This document shows positions 27,580 to 36,762 of a stretch of DNA of 64,000 nt, piece by piece. The notes under the pieces are model-generated. The model searched no databases. It worked only from the letters and a program-made list of their open reading frames with translations, and had not been told where the DNA came from. The DNA lies in the NCBI GenBank assembly GCA_963824195.1, contig CAWGOJ010000005.1, forward strand, positions 62,001 to 126,000. The letters run 5' to 3'. The DNA comes from Bog-473 sp963824195. GTDB taxonomy: Bacteria; Actinomycetota; Acidimicrobiia; Acidimicrobiales; RAAP-2. Position 1 is the stretch's first letter. Each line of letters opens with the position of its first letter. The position numbers and the translations under genes are program-made.

Positions 27580-28410
27580 ATGACCGGCCCCGCCGCACAC
27601 GAGACCACCGTCCGGATGCCCCTCGGGCCGCTCGCGCACTACGAGCAGGGCATCCTCGACCGCATCGAGAACTTCAAGGACCCCCGCCAGGAGTGGCGCC
27701 GGATCTTCTCCGAGGTGCTCGGCACGTTCTTCCTGGTGCTGGTGGCCGCCGGTGGCGGCATGATGGGCCACGCGTTCCCCGGGGTGATCAGCCGCACCGC
27801 CGCCGTGGTGGCGCCGGCCCTCATGGTCATGGCCATCATCCTGTTCATGGGCAAGATCTCCGGCGCGCACCTCAACCCCGCGGTGTCCATCGCCTTCGCG
27901 CTGCGCCGGGACTTCCCGTGGCGGCGCGTGCCCGGCTACATCGTGGCCCAGCTCGCCGGCGCCACGCTGGCGGCGCTGTTCCTCCACGCGGTCATCAACG
28001 TCTCGGCGTCCTACGGGGCCAACTACCCGGCGCACGGGTACTCGGACATGGCGGCCTTCTGGATGGAGCTCATCTTGACCATGGGTCTCGTGAGCGTCAT
28101 CTTGGGCACGGCATCGGGGGCGCAGAACGTCGGCATCATCGGCGCCTTCGGGGTCGGCGGCTACATCGCCCTCGCCGGCCTGTGGGGCAGCCCCATCTCG
28201 GGTGCCTCGATGAACCCGGCCCGCACCTTCGGTCCCGACCTGGTCTCGACGACCTTCACCGGCTACTGGGTCTATGTCGCCGGCCCCCTCGCCGGCGCCG
28301 TGCTGGCGGTGGGCATCGCCTTCGTCCTGCGCGGCCGCGGTGGCGGCCTGTCCGGGTCGGGTGCGGCCCAGGGCGCGCTCTACACCGAGGTGGAGAGCAT
28401 CGGGTCATAA
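27580..28410 (+). CDS. Aquaporin / MIP family channel
   Basis: A 276-residue major intrinsic protein with six transmembrane segments and the two pore motifs: NPA in ISGAHLNPAVSIAFAL and NPA in GASMNPARTFGPDL. The extended cytoplasmic N-terminus (about 40 residues) contains LAHYEQGILDRIENFKDPRQEWRRIFSE before helix 1. The Arg after the second NPA is present. Whether it passes water, glycerol or another small solute cannot be settled from sequence alone. GAGAGG upstream supports the ATG at 27580. Confidence 0.92.
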   Translation: MTGPAAHETTVRMPLGPLAHYEQGILDRIENFKDPRQEWRRIFSEVLGTFFLVLVAAGGGMMGHAFPGVISRTAAVVAPALMVMAIILFMGKISGAHLNPAVSIAFALRRDFPWRRVPGYIVAQLAGATLAALFLHAVINVSASYGANYPAHGYSDMAAFWMELILTMGLVSVILGTASGAQNVGIIGAFGVGGYIALAGLWGSPISGASMNPARTFGPDLVSTTFTGYWVYVAGPLAGAVLAVGIAFVLRGRGGGLSGSGAAQGALYTEVESIGS

Positions 28411-28473
28411 GAGCCGGCCTTCAGGGCCGCCCGCCTCGGCCGCCCCCCGCACGCCGTCGCGGAGGCCGGGCCC

Positions 28474-29859
28474 TCAGCGCGCCGGGACCATCGGGTGTTC
28501 GCCGGGCCCGCCGGCCGCGCCGGCGGCGATCATGGCCGCCTGGGCCTGGGCGCCCTCGTCGGAGATGCGCAGCATCAGCGCGATGAGGATGTAGTTGGCC
28601 AGCAGCGACGAGCCACCGTAGGCGACGAAGGGCAGCGTGATGCCGGTGAAGGGCAACAGCCGTACCACCCCGGCCATGATGAAGAAGGCCTGGAACCCCA
28701 GGATCAGCGTCAGTCCGGCGGCCATCAGGCGTGAGAAGTCCGAGCGTGCCGTCTGCGCCACGCGGAAGCCGGCGCCCACCAGCAGGATGAAAGCCATCAC
28801 GACGGCCGTCGCGCCCACCATGCCCATCTCGGTGCCGATGGCGGCGAAGATCATGTCGCTCGTCAGTTCGGGGATCAGATAGGCGTAGTGGTCGAAGCCC
28901 AGGCCGGTGCCGCCCACCCCCCCCGTGCCCAGGCCGTACCAGGCCTGGCTGAGCTGGTAGCCGCCCGAATTGGGATTGCTGGTCGTCGGCCAGGGGTTCT
29001 GCCACTCCGTCACCCGCAGATGGACCTGACCGAAGTAGCGGGCCGCGATGTAGGCCCCCACGCCGAAGAGCACCAGCCCGAGCACCAGGTAGCCCACACG
29101 CCCGGTCGTGATCCACAGCAGGCCGATGAACAGCACGAAGAGGAGGGCGGCGAAGCCGATGTCGTCCTCCAGGCCGATGACGGCCATGGCGGCGCCCCAG
29201 GCGACCAGGATGGGCAGCAGGGGGCGTGGGTCGAGGAACAGACGGTTGCCGAGCTGCGCGGTCGGGATCGAGAGCATCTCCTTGTTCTCTGCGAAGTACG
29301 AGGCGAAGAAGATGCACAGGAGGATCTTGGAGAACTCCACCGGCTGGAACGAGATGCTGCCGTAGTGCACCCACAGGCGCGCCCCGTAGATGGGGGAGAA
29401 GAACAGTGGCGCCACGAGGAGCGCGCCGGCGATCAGCAGCAACAGGTAGCGGTAGCGCTCCAGGTCCCGCGAGTACCGCACGACCAGCAGCGTCAGGACG
29501 TAGAGCAGGACGCCGAGTGCGGCCCAGCCCGCCTGGCCCTTGGCCTGGCCGGGGTCCCAGCGGGCGATGATGACGTAGCCGATGCCGTTGAGGAGCGCGG
29601 CGAGCGGGAGGATCACCGCGTTCGCGTTGGGGGCGAGCCAGCGGTTCGCCATGTGGGCGATCAGCGCCAACCCCAGCACGATGCCGAGGAAGGCTCCGAT
29701 GTTCGGCGGGATCTTCGACTTCTGGCCCAGGGTCGCGATGACGTAGAGCGCGACGATCAGCCCCGAGCCGAACACCAACAGCCCCAACTCGGTGCGGCGC
29801 TTGGGCTTGGGGCCCCAGACGTAGCGCGGGAATGGCGTGCGGCGGACTCGTGACGGCAC
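28474..29859 (-). CDS. ftsW: SEDS-family cell-division/shape protein (FtsW/RodA)
   Basis: A second SEDS polytopic peptidoglycan polymerase, about 461 residues. Signature stretches are SFQPVEFSKILLCIFFASYF, a polymerase Asp region GLEDDIGFAALLF, SQAWYGLGTGG, IPELTSDMIFAAIGTEMG and the C-terminal GITLPFVAYGGSSLLANYILIALML. More than ten hydrophobic segments are evident. I prefer the GTG at 29859 because TACGAT lies 7 nt upstream and family homology begins here; an ATG at 29901 would run into the divergent ppk1 promoter. In many actinobacteria a gene like this sits with pbpA and pknB, but not here, so FtsW versus RodA is not certain. Confidence 0.9.
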   Translation of the reverse strand: MPSRVRRTPFPRYVWGPKPKRRTELGLLVFGSGLIVALYVIATLGQKSKIPPNIGAFLGIVLGLALIAHMANRWLAPNANAVILPLAALLNGIGYVIIARWDPGQAKGQAGWAALGVLLYVLTLLVVRYSRDLERYRYLLLLIAGALLVAPLFFSPIYGARLWVHYGSISFQPVEFSKILLCIFFASYFAENKEMLSIPTAQLGNRLFLDPRPLLPILVAWGAAMAVIGLEDDIGFAALLFVLFIGLLWITTGRVGYLVLGLVLFGVGAYIAARYFGQVHLRVTEWQNPWPTTSNPNSGGYQLSQAWYGLGTGGVGGTGLGFDHYAYLIPELTSDMIFAAIGTEMGMVGATAVVMAFILLVGAGFRVAQTARSDFSRLMAAGLTLILGFQAFFIMAGVVRLLPFTGITLPFVAYGGSSLLANYILIALMLRISDEGAQAQAAMIAAGAAGGPGEHPMVPAR

Positions 29860-29866
29860 CGGGCGA

Positions 29867-29872
29867 ATCGTA
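29867..29872 (-). promoter_or_regulatory. Probable leaderless -10 box of the ftsW-like gene
   Basis: TACGAT on the minus strand ends 7 nt before GTG 29859. It lies inside the 35-bp gap shared with the divergent ppk1 promoter. Confidence 0.45.
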
Positions 29873-29883
29873 GTGGTGAGGGG

Positions 29884-29889
29884 TAGGAT
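29884..29889 (+). promoter_or_regulatory. Probable leaderless -10 box of ppk1
   Basis: TAGGAT ends 5 nt before the GTG at 29895, with no ribosome-binding site. If correct, it selects GTG 29895 over ATG 29925 as the start. Confidence 0.4.
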
Positions 29890-29894
29890 CAGAG

Positions 29895-32192
29895 GTGACA
29901 TACCGCCTCGGCGATCCTCCACCCATGACCCAGACCCGACCTCAGCACCAACCCCCGGCGGAGCCCCCACCCCCGACGAATGCCCAGGCTGGGGCCGTGA
30001 ACGAGGTGGCGACGGACGGCCCCGACGGCGAGGTCGGGCATCCCGCGCCCCCCACGTACCAGCAGATCGAGGCGTTCGGCTACCAGCGTTTCACCAACCG
30101 CGAGCAGTCACGGCTGGACTTCGGGTCACGCCTCCTCGACCTGGCCGAGGACGACGGGCAGCCGCTGCTCGAGCGGGCCAAGTTCCTCGCCATTTTCTCC
30201 GAATTGCTCGACGAGTTCTACCAGATCCGGGTCGCCGCGCTGGAGGACCAGGTCGCCGCCGGGGTGCGCACGCGCTCGGTCGACGGGCTGCGGCCCGGCG
30301 AGCAGCTGACGATGATCCGGGGGCGGGTCGAGGAGCTGGTCCGGCGCCAGGACCACATCTTCTTGGACCTCATCGCGCCGGCCCTCGCCCAGGCCGGCAT
30401 CCGCCTCTCGAGCTGGTCCTCACTCGATGACGACGACCGTGAGCACCTCGTCGACGTCTTCCAGCGCCAGATCTACCCCGTGCTGACACCCCTCGCCGTC
30501 GACCCCGGCCACCCCTTCCCCTACATCTCGAACCTGTCGCTCAACCTGTTGGTAGAGGTGCAGGACCCGGCCTCGGGGGAGGGGCGCATCGCCCGGGTCA
30601 AGGTCCCACCGGCGCTGCCGCGCTTCGTGGTCATGCCCGACGGCGAGCGCTTCGTGCCGCTCGAGCAGGTCATCTCGGCCCATCTGGGGTCGCTGTTCCC
30701 CGGGATGACGATCGGGCACCACCACGCCTTCCGGGTCACCCGCAACGCCGACCTCGCCCTCGAGGAGGACGAGGCCGACGACCTCCTGGTGGCGATCGAG
30801 ATGGAGTTGCGCCGCCGCCGCTTCGGCAAGGCGCTGCGCCTCGAGGTGGAGGCCGACATGGGCCAGGAGCTGGCGGACCTGCTGGCCACCGAGCTCGAGG
30901 TGGGCGCCGACGGCATCTTCCGGGTGAGCGCGCCCCTCGACCTGAGCGGGCTGTGGGGCGTCTACGCCCTGGACCGACCCGACCTGCACGGAGAGACCTG
31001 GACGCCGATGACGCCGCCCCGCCTGGCGATGGTGGCGCACGAGCCCTCCGAGTTCTTCGCCCTGTTGCGCGAGCGCGACGTGCTGGTGCACCACCCCTAC
31101 GACTCGTTCGCCACGTCGGTGGAGGCGTTCGTCGCTCAGGCGGCGGAGGACCCGGCGGTGCTCGGGATCAAGCAGACGCTGTACCGCACCGGCGGTGACA
31201 GCCCGATCGTGGCCTCGCTCATCGCGGCGGCGGAGAACGGCAAGCAGGTCGCGGCCATCGTCGAGCTCAAGGCGCGCTTCGACGAGGAGGCCAACATCGG
31301 GTGGGCCCGCGCGCTCGAAGAGGTGGGGGTGCACGTCGTCTACGGCATCGTCGGGCTCAAGACCCACTCCAAGACCGCGCTCGTGCTGCGCCGCGAGGAC
31401 GACGGCGTCCGCCCCTACTGCCACGTGGGCACCGGCAACTACAACTCGAAGACGGCGCGCATCTACGAGGACATCGGCCTGCTGACCTCGGACCCCGACA
31501 TCGGGGCCGACGTGGGGGAGCTGTTCAACTACCTCACGGGCTTCTCGCGCCATGCCGACTACCGCCAGATCCTCGTGTCGCCGGTGACCGTGCGCAAGCG
31601 GATCATGGCCATGATCGAGGAGCAGGCGGAGGCGGGGCCGGCCGGCCGCATCGTGATGAAGCTGAACGGCCTCACCGACGCCAGCATGATCGATGCGCTC
31701 TACCGGGCCTCTGGCGCCGGCGTCGAGATCGACCTCGCCGTGCGCGGCCTGTGCCGCCTTCGCCCGGGGATCCCCGAGCTGTCCGAGCGGATCCGGGCCC
31801 GCTCCATCGTGGGCAGCTTCCTCGAGCACTCGAGGATCTACCGCTTCGGTGGTGTCCCCGCCGACCCGGCGGCCGGGCCCGGTCTGCCTCTCAAGATCTA
31901 CATCGGCTCGGCGGACCTCATGGGCCGCAACCTGGACCGCCGGATTGAGGTGGTCGTCCCGGTGCGCGACCCCGAGCTGCAGGCCCGGCTCTTCGAGGTG
32001 CTCGACCTCGTGTTCGCGGACGAGACCAACGCGTGGGAGCTCGGCTCGGACCGGCGCTGGCGCCGCGTGCCGAACCGGCACGGGGTGAGCTCCCAGGAAC
32101 GCCTCAAGGAGCTGGCACGGGAGCGGGCCCGCCGCCGCCTCGACTCGGACCTCCGCGTCGGAGAGGGTGACGAGGCCAGGTCCCCTGCGTAG
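29895..32192 (+). CDS. ppk1: Polyphosphate kinase 1
   Basis: A 765-residue enzyme that reversibly polymerises ATP gamma-phosphate into polyphosphate. It has an N-domain (SRLDFGSRLLDLAEDDGQPLLERAKFLAIFSELLDEFYQIRVA), a head domain (YPVLTPLAVDPGHPFPYISNLSLNL), and two phospholipase-D-like C-domains. The phosphorylated-His motif is VGLKTHSKTALVLRRE, and the second His region is PYCHVGTGNYNSKTARIYEDIG. GRNLDRRIEVVVPV is near the end. A Pro/Gln-rich, probably disordered stretch of about 45 residues precedes the N-domain; the start could also be ATG 29925. It is divergent from the ftsW-like gene. Confidence 0.95.
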   Translation: MTYRLGDPPPMTQTRPQHQPPAEPPPPTNAQAGAVNEVATDGPDGEVGHPAPPTYQQIEAFGYQRFTNREQSRLDFGSRLLDLAEDDGQPLLERAKFLAIFSELLDEFYQIRVAALEDQVAAGVRTRSVDGLRPGEQLTMIRGRVEELVRRQDHIFLDLIAPALAQAGIRLSSWSSLDDDDREHLVDVFQRQIYPVLTPLAVDPGHPFPYISNLSLNLLVEVQDPASGEGRIARVKVPPALPRFVVMPDGERFVPLEQVISAHLGSLFPGMTIGHHHAFRVTRNADLALEEDEADDLLVAIEMELRRRRFGKALRLEVEADMGQELADLLATELEVGADGIFRVSAPLDLSGLWGVYALDRPDLHGETWTPMTPPRLAMVAHEPSEFFALLRERDVLVHHPYDSFATSVEAFVAQAAEDPAVLGIKQTLYRTGGDSPIVASLIAAAENGKQVAAIVELKARFDEEANIGWARALEEVGVHVVYGIVGLKTHSKTALVLRREDDGVRPYCHVGTGNYNSKTARIYEDIGLLTSDPDIGADVGELFNYLTGFSRHADYRQILVSPVTVRKRIMAMIEEQAEAGPAGRIVMKLNGLTDASMIDALYRASGAGVEIDLAVRGLCRLRPGIPELSERIRARSIVGSFLEHSRIYRFGGVPADPAAGPGLPLKIYIGSADLMGRNLDRRIEVVVPVRDPELQARLFEVLDLVFADETNAWELGSDRRWRRVPNRHGVSSQERLKELARERARRRLDSDLRVGEGDEARSPA

Positions 32193-32236
32193 GGACACCT
32201 CGGGGCAAATGCTGCCCCACCACTCCCGCCCGCCGG

Positions 32237-32242
32237 TACCAT
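32237..32242 (+). promoter_or_regulatory. Probable leaderless -10 box of the GT87 gene
   Basis: TACCAT ends 8 nt before the ATG at 32251 and no Shine-Dalgarno sequence is present. Confidence 0.4.
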
Positions 32243-32250
32243 CCTCCGCA

Positions 32251-33486
32251 ATGGCGAGGGATTCATTGGCGCTGCGCATGCGCGCGATCTCGTCGGCCCG
32301 CGGCTGGGCGTGGCCGATCCTGTCGTGCTCGGTGGTTGTCGTCGGCGTGACGGTGCTCGCCTGGGTCCACGAGCAGATCGACCTCAGCACCTACCTGCTC
32401 GGCGGCGCGCACGCCCATGCGGACACCCTCTTCACCGTCACGCTCCCGATCGACCATCTCGGGTTCACCTATCCGCCGTTCTCCGCCCTCTTGTTCGCTC
32501 CGTTCGCGCACGTCCCGTTGCGGCTCTGCGAGGTGGCGTTCTCGTGGCTCAACCTGGCCGCGGTCTTCGCGCTGATCGCGGTGAGCCTGCGCGCCGTGTG
32601 CAAGGCGCTCGACCGCCGGACCATCGTGTGGTGGGCCCTCGCCCTCGTGCTGCCGGTCGTGATGTTCGACCCCGTGCGCCAGACCTTCCTGCTCGGCCAG
32701 GTCAACATCATCCTCGCCCTCATGGTGGTGGCGGACATGACGCTGGACCTGCCGATTCCCCGGGGCATCCTGGTCGGGCTGGCGGCCGCCATAAAGGTGA
32801 CGCCCGCCATCCTCATCCCGTACCTGTTCCTGACCCGGCAGGGACGTTCCGGCGTCCGGGCCGTCGCCTCGTTCTGTGCCGCCGCGCTCCTCGCCGCCGC
32901 CGTCAACACCTCCACGTCGTGGGCGTACTGGACGCACTACATCAAGGACCCGCAGCGGGCCGGCATGCTCTCGTGGATCGGGAACCAGGGCGTCCTGGGC
33001 GCCACGGAGCGCATGCTGGGCCACACGGTCACCACGCCGACGAGCTTCGTGATCGGGGCGACGGTGGCCGGCGTCGGCCTGGCCGTGGCTGCGGCCGCGT
33101 ACCGCCGCTCGTCGCCGGTGCTGGGGTTCTTGGTGGTGGAGGCCACCGAGTCGCTCGCCAGCCCGGTGTCGTGGTCCCACCACTTCATCTGGGTGATCCT
33201 GCTCGTGGCGTGGCTCGCCCTGGCCGAGGACCGGCCCCGCTACGGTGAATGGTTGGCCCTGGCCGTCTCGGTGCTGTTCTGGGCCGCACCCACCTGGTGG
33301 GTCCCGCACGGGCCGGACGTGACGTTCGCGGGGCGGGGCTGGCTGATGCCGCTCTCGGACTCCTACGCGCTGCTCTTCATCATCCTCGTGGTGGGCGCGG
33401 GGGTCAGGGTCTGGCGCGCGCCGGTCCGCGATCCGGTCATCGGGCGGAGCCGCCGGGCGATCGCACCGACGGGCGCCGGGAGCTGA
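32251..33486 (+). CDS. GT87/DUF2029 polyprenol-phosphate-mannose-dependent mannosyltransferase
   Basis: A 411-residue integral membrane glycosyltransferase of the GT-C type, with about ten hydrophobic segments. The first extracytoplasmic loop has the family pattern IDLSTYLLGG, with the Asp expected for the donor-site catalytic base, followed by HLGFTYPPFSALLFAPF. FLLGQVNIILALMVVADM and AAIKVTPAILIPYLFLT are also typical of DUF2029/PimE-like enzymes, which add alpha-1,2-mannose to lipid glycans. A polyprenol-phosphate mannose synthase that could supply its donor lies about 4.5 kb downstream. Confidence 0.85.
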   Translation: MARDSLALRMRAISSARGWAWPILSCSVVVVGVTVLAWVHEQIDLSTYLLGGAHAHADTLFTVTLPIDHLGFTYPPFSALLFAPFAHVPLRLCEVAFSWLNLAAVFALIAVSLRAVCKALDRRTIVWWALALVLPVVMFDPVRQTFLLGQVNIILALMVVADMTLDLPIPRGILVGLAAAIKVTPAILIPYLFLTRQGRSGVRAVASFCAAALLAAAVNTSTSWAYWTHYIKDPQRAGMLSWIGNQGVLGATERMLGHTVTTPTSFVIGATVAGVGLAVAAAAYRRSSPVLGFLVVEATESLASPVSWSHHFIWVILLVAWLALAEDRPRYGEWLALAVSVLFWAAPTWWVPHGPDVTFAGRGWLMPLSDSYALLFIILVVGAGVRVWRAPVRDPVIGRSRRAIAPTGAGS

Positions 33487-33495
33487 CCCGGGCGC

Positions 33496-34293
33496 TCAGC
33501 GCGGCGGGCCCGGCTCGCAGACGAGGACGAGCGTGTGCGAGCCCCGGTCGAACCTGCCCTCCACCGACGAGCCCGCCTGCGCCACGCGCCAGCCGGTCAC
33601 GACCATCAGCTTCTCCGGGTCTCCGGGGCGGAACTCGTTGGGCCTGGGCTCGCCGGTCATCGTGAGGAGCGCGCCCGTCGTGGCGCGCAGCGCCCGTGCG
33701 CGAGCGCCCGGCTCGGGAGCCACCACGAAGTCGGCCACCAGCACGCTCCCAGCCGGCGCGCGGGCGCGCAGCGCCTCGCACAGCGACGCCGTCGCCTCGA
33801 GGCTCAGGTGGGTCGGGACGCCCTCGCAGACGAAGAGGGAGCGCGCCTCCCGGTCGTGCCCGGCGGCGTCGAGCGCGCGCCCGACGTCATCGCGCCGGAG
33901 GTCGACGCCCACGTACGTCACCCCGGCCGGCTCGATGCCGAGCGCTCCCAGCCGCGCCCTCTTGTCGGCCTGCGTCGAGGGCAGGTCCACCTCGAACCAG
34001 CGGACCGTTCCGCCACCGAAGCGCAGAGCCCGCCCGTCGTAGCCGGCCCCGAGGAGGACGACCTGACCGGTCCCGTGGCCGAGCGCGCGGGCGACCTCGG
34101 CGTCGATGACCCTGGTCCGGACCTCCAGCCCGGCGGGGTGGCCGATCGGGGCGGCGAGGGTGCCCCCGACGGCACGGTAGAGGCGGCCTTCCCCCTCCAC
34201 GTCGCCGCCCGGCGTCGAGGGGCGCGTGCGGGCGAGCCGGGCCCGGTGGGCCGCGACCCAGCGCGCCCCGACCGAGGGGTGTCCCGAGGGCAT
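33496..34293 (-). CDS. Class I SAM-dependent methyltransferase, PPM1/TIGR00027-like
   Basis: 265 residues of the leucine-carboxyl-methyltransferase-like family common in actinobacteria. Segments include EVRTRVIDAEVARAL, VVLLGAGYDGRALRF (SAM-binding glycine loop), VRWFEVDLPSTQADKRARL, VTYVGVDLRRDD and SLFVCEGVPTHLSLEAT. The substrate is unknown. It converges on the mannosyltransferase with only 9 bp between stops, and lies 13 bp downstream of the flippase-like gene in the same direction, so the two may be cotranscribed. Confidence 0.88.
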   Translation of the reverse strand: MPSGHPSVGARWVAAHRARLARTRPSTPGGDVEGEGRLYRAVGGTLAAPIGHPAGLEVRTRVIDAEVARALGHGTGQVVLLGAGYDGRALRFGGGTVRWFEVDLPSTQADKRARLGALGIEPAGVTYVGVDLRRDDVGRALDAAGHDREARSLFVCEGVPTHLSLEATASLCEALRARAPAGSVLVADFVVAPEPGARARALRATTGALLTMTGEPRPNEFRPGDPEKLMVVTGWRVAQAGSSVEGRFDRGSHTLVLVCEPGPPR

Positions 34294-34306
34294 CAGCCGA
34301 GCCCGG

Positions 34307-35395
34307 TCAGGACGTGATCGCCTTGGGCCCGGCCGCCGCCCTGGGGCGGCCGAGGCGCAGTGACAGGTAGGCCGCGCCGCCGAAGGGGATGGGCAGCCAG
34401 AAGTTCACCAGGCGCCAGCTGAGGACGCCGGCGGCGGCAACGCCGCCGGGGACGCCGAAGCCCTTCAGGACGGCGACGATGGTCAGCTCGATCACGCCGA
34501 GCCCGCTGGGGGTCAGCGGGATGACGGCCAGGATGTTGGCGAGCCCGTAGCCGACCAGCACGTCGATGGGCGAGATGTGGGCCCCGAAGGCCAGCAGGAA
34601 CACCCACAGCGAGGCGGCGTCGAGCAGCCAGTTGGCGGCCGCCCAGATGCCGGCCCGGGTGAGGAGCTCGGAGCTCGAGAACAGGATCTTCATGCGGTCC
34701 GCCACCTTTTGGACCAGCGCGGTCACGGTCTCCGCCTTCACGAACGGGAGCCGGTTGGCCACCTTTTGTATGAAGACGGCGGCCTGCTTCTCACCCCGGG
34801 TGAGGAGGAACACCAAGGCGCCGAAGATTGCGATCAGGAGCACGCCGAGGATGGCCGCGAAGCCGTAGAGCGGGTTGTAGCCCTGCAGCGGGATGGAGAT
34901 CAGCAGCGACAGCCAGAAGATCAGGTTCAACACCACCGCCGAGCCGATGCCCTGGGTGGCCAGCCCGAAGGCGGCGGTGCTGCCCGACACGCCCGAGTCC
35001 GTCAGCAGCCGGTAGCTGGCGGCCGTCCCCGGCACCGTCCCGCCGGGGAGGACGTGGCTGACGGCCAGGGCCCACATGTTGATGCGGAAGACACGGAACC
35101 GGTCGGGGGCGTCCGGCGAGAGGACGGTGTGGGTCAGCTCCGCGTACGCCACCAGCGCCGCCACCTCGAGCAGCGCGCCCAGGATGAGCCAGAGGAAGTT
35201 GAGATGGGTGAGCTGGTTGAACTCCCGCCGTGCGCTGGCGAACTCCGGCAGCAGGACGTACTCGCCGACGAAGAAGAGGAAGAGGACCATCAGCGTGATC
35301 TTCACGTTGCGGGGCAGCCACCGCCGGCGGGCCGTGGGGGGTGCCGGGGGCGGTTCCTCGGGCTCCCCGTGCTCGACCTGGTCCATCGCATTCAT
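34307..35395 (-). CDS. Lysylphosphatidylglycerol synthase TM region / UPF0104-like membrane protein
   Basis: A 362-residue polytopic membrane protein of the LPG-synthase transmembrane (flippase-like) family. It has an acidic/Pro-rich N-terminus, then VKITLMVLFLFFVGEYVLLPEF, HVLPGGTVPGTAASYRLLTDSGV and VIPLTPSGLGVIELTIVAVLKGFG, the last two being the family's hallmark loops. There is no cytosolic aminoacyl-transferase domain, so lipid translocation or lipid-linked glycan handling is more likely than lysinylation. The ATG at 35395 is preferred; ATG 35386 is possible. Confidence 0.85.
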   Translation of the reverse strand: MNAMDQVEHGEPEEPPPAPPTARRRWLPRNVKITLMVLFLFFVGEYVLLPEFASARREFNQLTHLNFLWLILGALLEVAALVAYAELTHTVLSPDAPDRFRVFRINMWALAVSHVLPGGTVPGTAASYRLLTDSGVSGSTAAFGLATQGIGSAVVLNLIFWLSLLISIPLQGYNPLYGFAAILGVLLIAIFGALVFLLTRGEKQAAVFIQKVANRLPFVKAETVTALVQKVADRMKILFSSSELLTRAGIWAAANWLLDAASLWVFLLAFGAHISPIDVLVGYGLANILAVIPLTPSGLGVIELTIVAVLKGFGVPGGVAAAGVLSWRLVNFWLPIPFGGAAYLSLRLGRPRAAAGPKAITS

Positions 35396-35457
35396 GCTTG
35401 CACGTCCGTGGCGTGACCAACCGCCTCTTGAAAGGTCAAAGCTGCCAAGCTGGGCCC

Positions 35458-36633
35458 ATGGCCGCAGAGCCTCCTGACACATGGCGCTCCAAGCTCTCGG
35501 GGAGCGCCGACCGCCGGGGGATCCCGCTCGGCACCATCGTCGTGTCGGTGCTGGTCGTCATCGCGCTGCTGGACCTCAACGCCGCCCTGATCCTCGGGCT
35601 CTGGGCCCTGCGCACCATCGTGGTCTACGTCATCATCGCCTTCTTCTTCACCCTGCTCATGACCCCGGCCACGCGCTTCCTGCGCAAGCGGGGGCTGTCC
35701 CATGGGGGGTCCACCCTCCTGGTGTTCTTCGTGGGCGCCCTGGCGCTGATCGGCCTCGTGTACCTCTTCACCGAGCCACTCGTCACCGCCGCGGTCCACT
35801 TCGGCCAGCAGGTCCCCACCCTGGTGCGGGAGGCCAAGAAGGGCCACGGCCCGCTGGGACGGCTCGTCTTCCGCCTCCACCTGCAGAAGTACCTCTCCGA
35901 GGGGTCGACCAAGATCACCTCGCAGATCACCAGGGTGCTGAAGCCGGCCACTGCGTTCTCCGTGGGCGCGGCCGCGGTGTCGACGCTCATCGCCATCGTG
36001 ACGATCGCCATCCTCACCTTCTTCACCATGCTCGAGGCGCCCCGCATATGGTCCGGCTTCCTCACGATCTTCCGGCCCTCCACCGCAGACCGCCTGCGGC
36101 GGGTGGTGGACGAGACGATCGGCTCGGTGACGGGCTACATGCTCGGGAACATGCTCACCTCCGTGGTCGCCGGCGTGATCTCGGGGGTCACGCTGGCCAT
36201 CCTCGGCGTGCCCTTCGCGCTGCTGCTGGGGGTCTTCGTGGCCCTGGTCGACCTGCTGCCCCTCGTCGGCGGCCTGTTGGCCGGTGTGCCCGTCGTGATC
36301 ATCGCGGCCATTCACTCCGTTCCGGCCGGGATCATCATGCTCGTCGTCTTCCTCGTGTACCAACAGATTGAGAACCACATCCTCAACCCGATCATCATGA
36401 GCAGGACGGTCCAGCTGAACCCGTTCTGGGTGCTCATCGCGGTGCTGGTGGGCGCCACGCTCGGCGGCCGCATCGCGGGAGGCCTCGGGACGTTCGTCGG
36501 CGCGCTGGTGGGGATCCCGTTCGGGGGCGCTCTGCAGGTGATCATCCGGGAGCTGCGCAGGGGCCCCGACGCCGTGGTGGACCAGTCGGAGCTGCACGGG
36601 CCGCTCACGGCGGCGGACCCTTCGGACATCTAG
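35458..36633 (+). CDS. AI-2E family (TqsA/PerM-like) transporter
   Basis: A 391-residue permease-like membrane protein. It has about eight transmembrane segments, the amphipathic central region LVREAKKGHGPLGRL, and the family C-terminal block VPFALLLGVFVALVDLLPLVGGLLAGVP, VYQQIENHILNPIIMSRTVQLNP and GGRIAGGLGTFVGALVGIP. Family members have been linked to autoinducer-2 export, Na+/H+ exchange and peptide efflux, so the substrate is open. It is divergent from the flippase-like gene with 62 bp between starts. Confidence 0.9.
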   Translation: MAAEPPDTWRSKLSGSADRRGIPLGTIVVSVLVVIALLDLNAALILGLWALRTIVVYVIIAFFFTLLMTPATRFLRKRGLSHGGSTLLVFFVGALALIGLVYLFTEPLVTAAVHFGQQVPTLVREAKKGHGPLGRLVFRLHLQKYLSEGSTKITSQITRVLKPATAFSVGAAAVSTLIAIVTIAILTFFTMLEAPRIWSGFLTIFRPSTADRLRRVVDETIGSVTGYMLGNMLTSVVAGVISGVTLAILGVPFALLLGVFVALVDLLPLVGGLLAGVPVVIIAAIHSVPAGIIMLVVFLVYQQIENHILNPIIMSRTVQLNPFWVLIAVLVGATLGGRIAGGLGTFVGALVGIPFGGALQVIIRELRRGPDAVVDQSELHGPLTAADPSDI

Positions 36634-36749
36634 GCGTTCGGCCGTCGCCAGCCTGGCGGCGCCCGGAATGGGCGAAGATCCAGGCCAGGGGTCCGAACCG
36701 GTTCCGGCCGCCTCACCGACCGGCGCCGGAACTTTCCGGCGACACCCCC

Positions 36750-36755
36750 TAGAAT
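36750..36755 (+). promoter_or_regulatory. Probable leaderless -10 box of the polyprenol-phosphate mannose synthase gene
   Basis: TAGAAT ends 7 nt before ATG 36763. GGAACTTT lies about 20 nt further upstream and might serve as a -35 element. This spacing argues for the start at 36763 rather than ATG 36754, which overlaps the hexamer. Confidence 0.5.
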
Positions 36756-36762
36756 GACCGCC

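Noticed and set aside
36645..36660. CGCCAG-C-CTGGCG inverted repeat as terminator of the AI-2E-type gene
   Set aside because: The loop is a single base and there is no T-run; it is as likely a chance palindrome in G+C-rich DNA.
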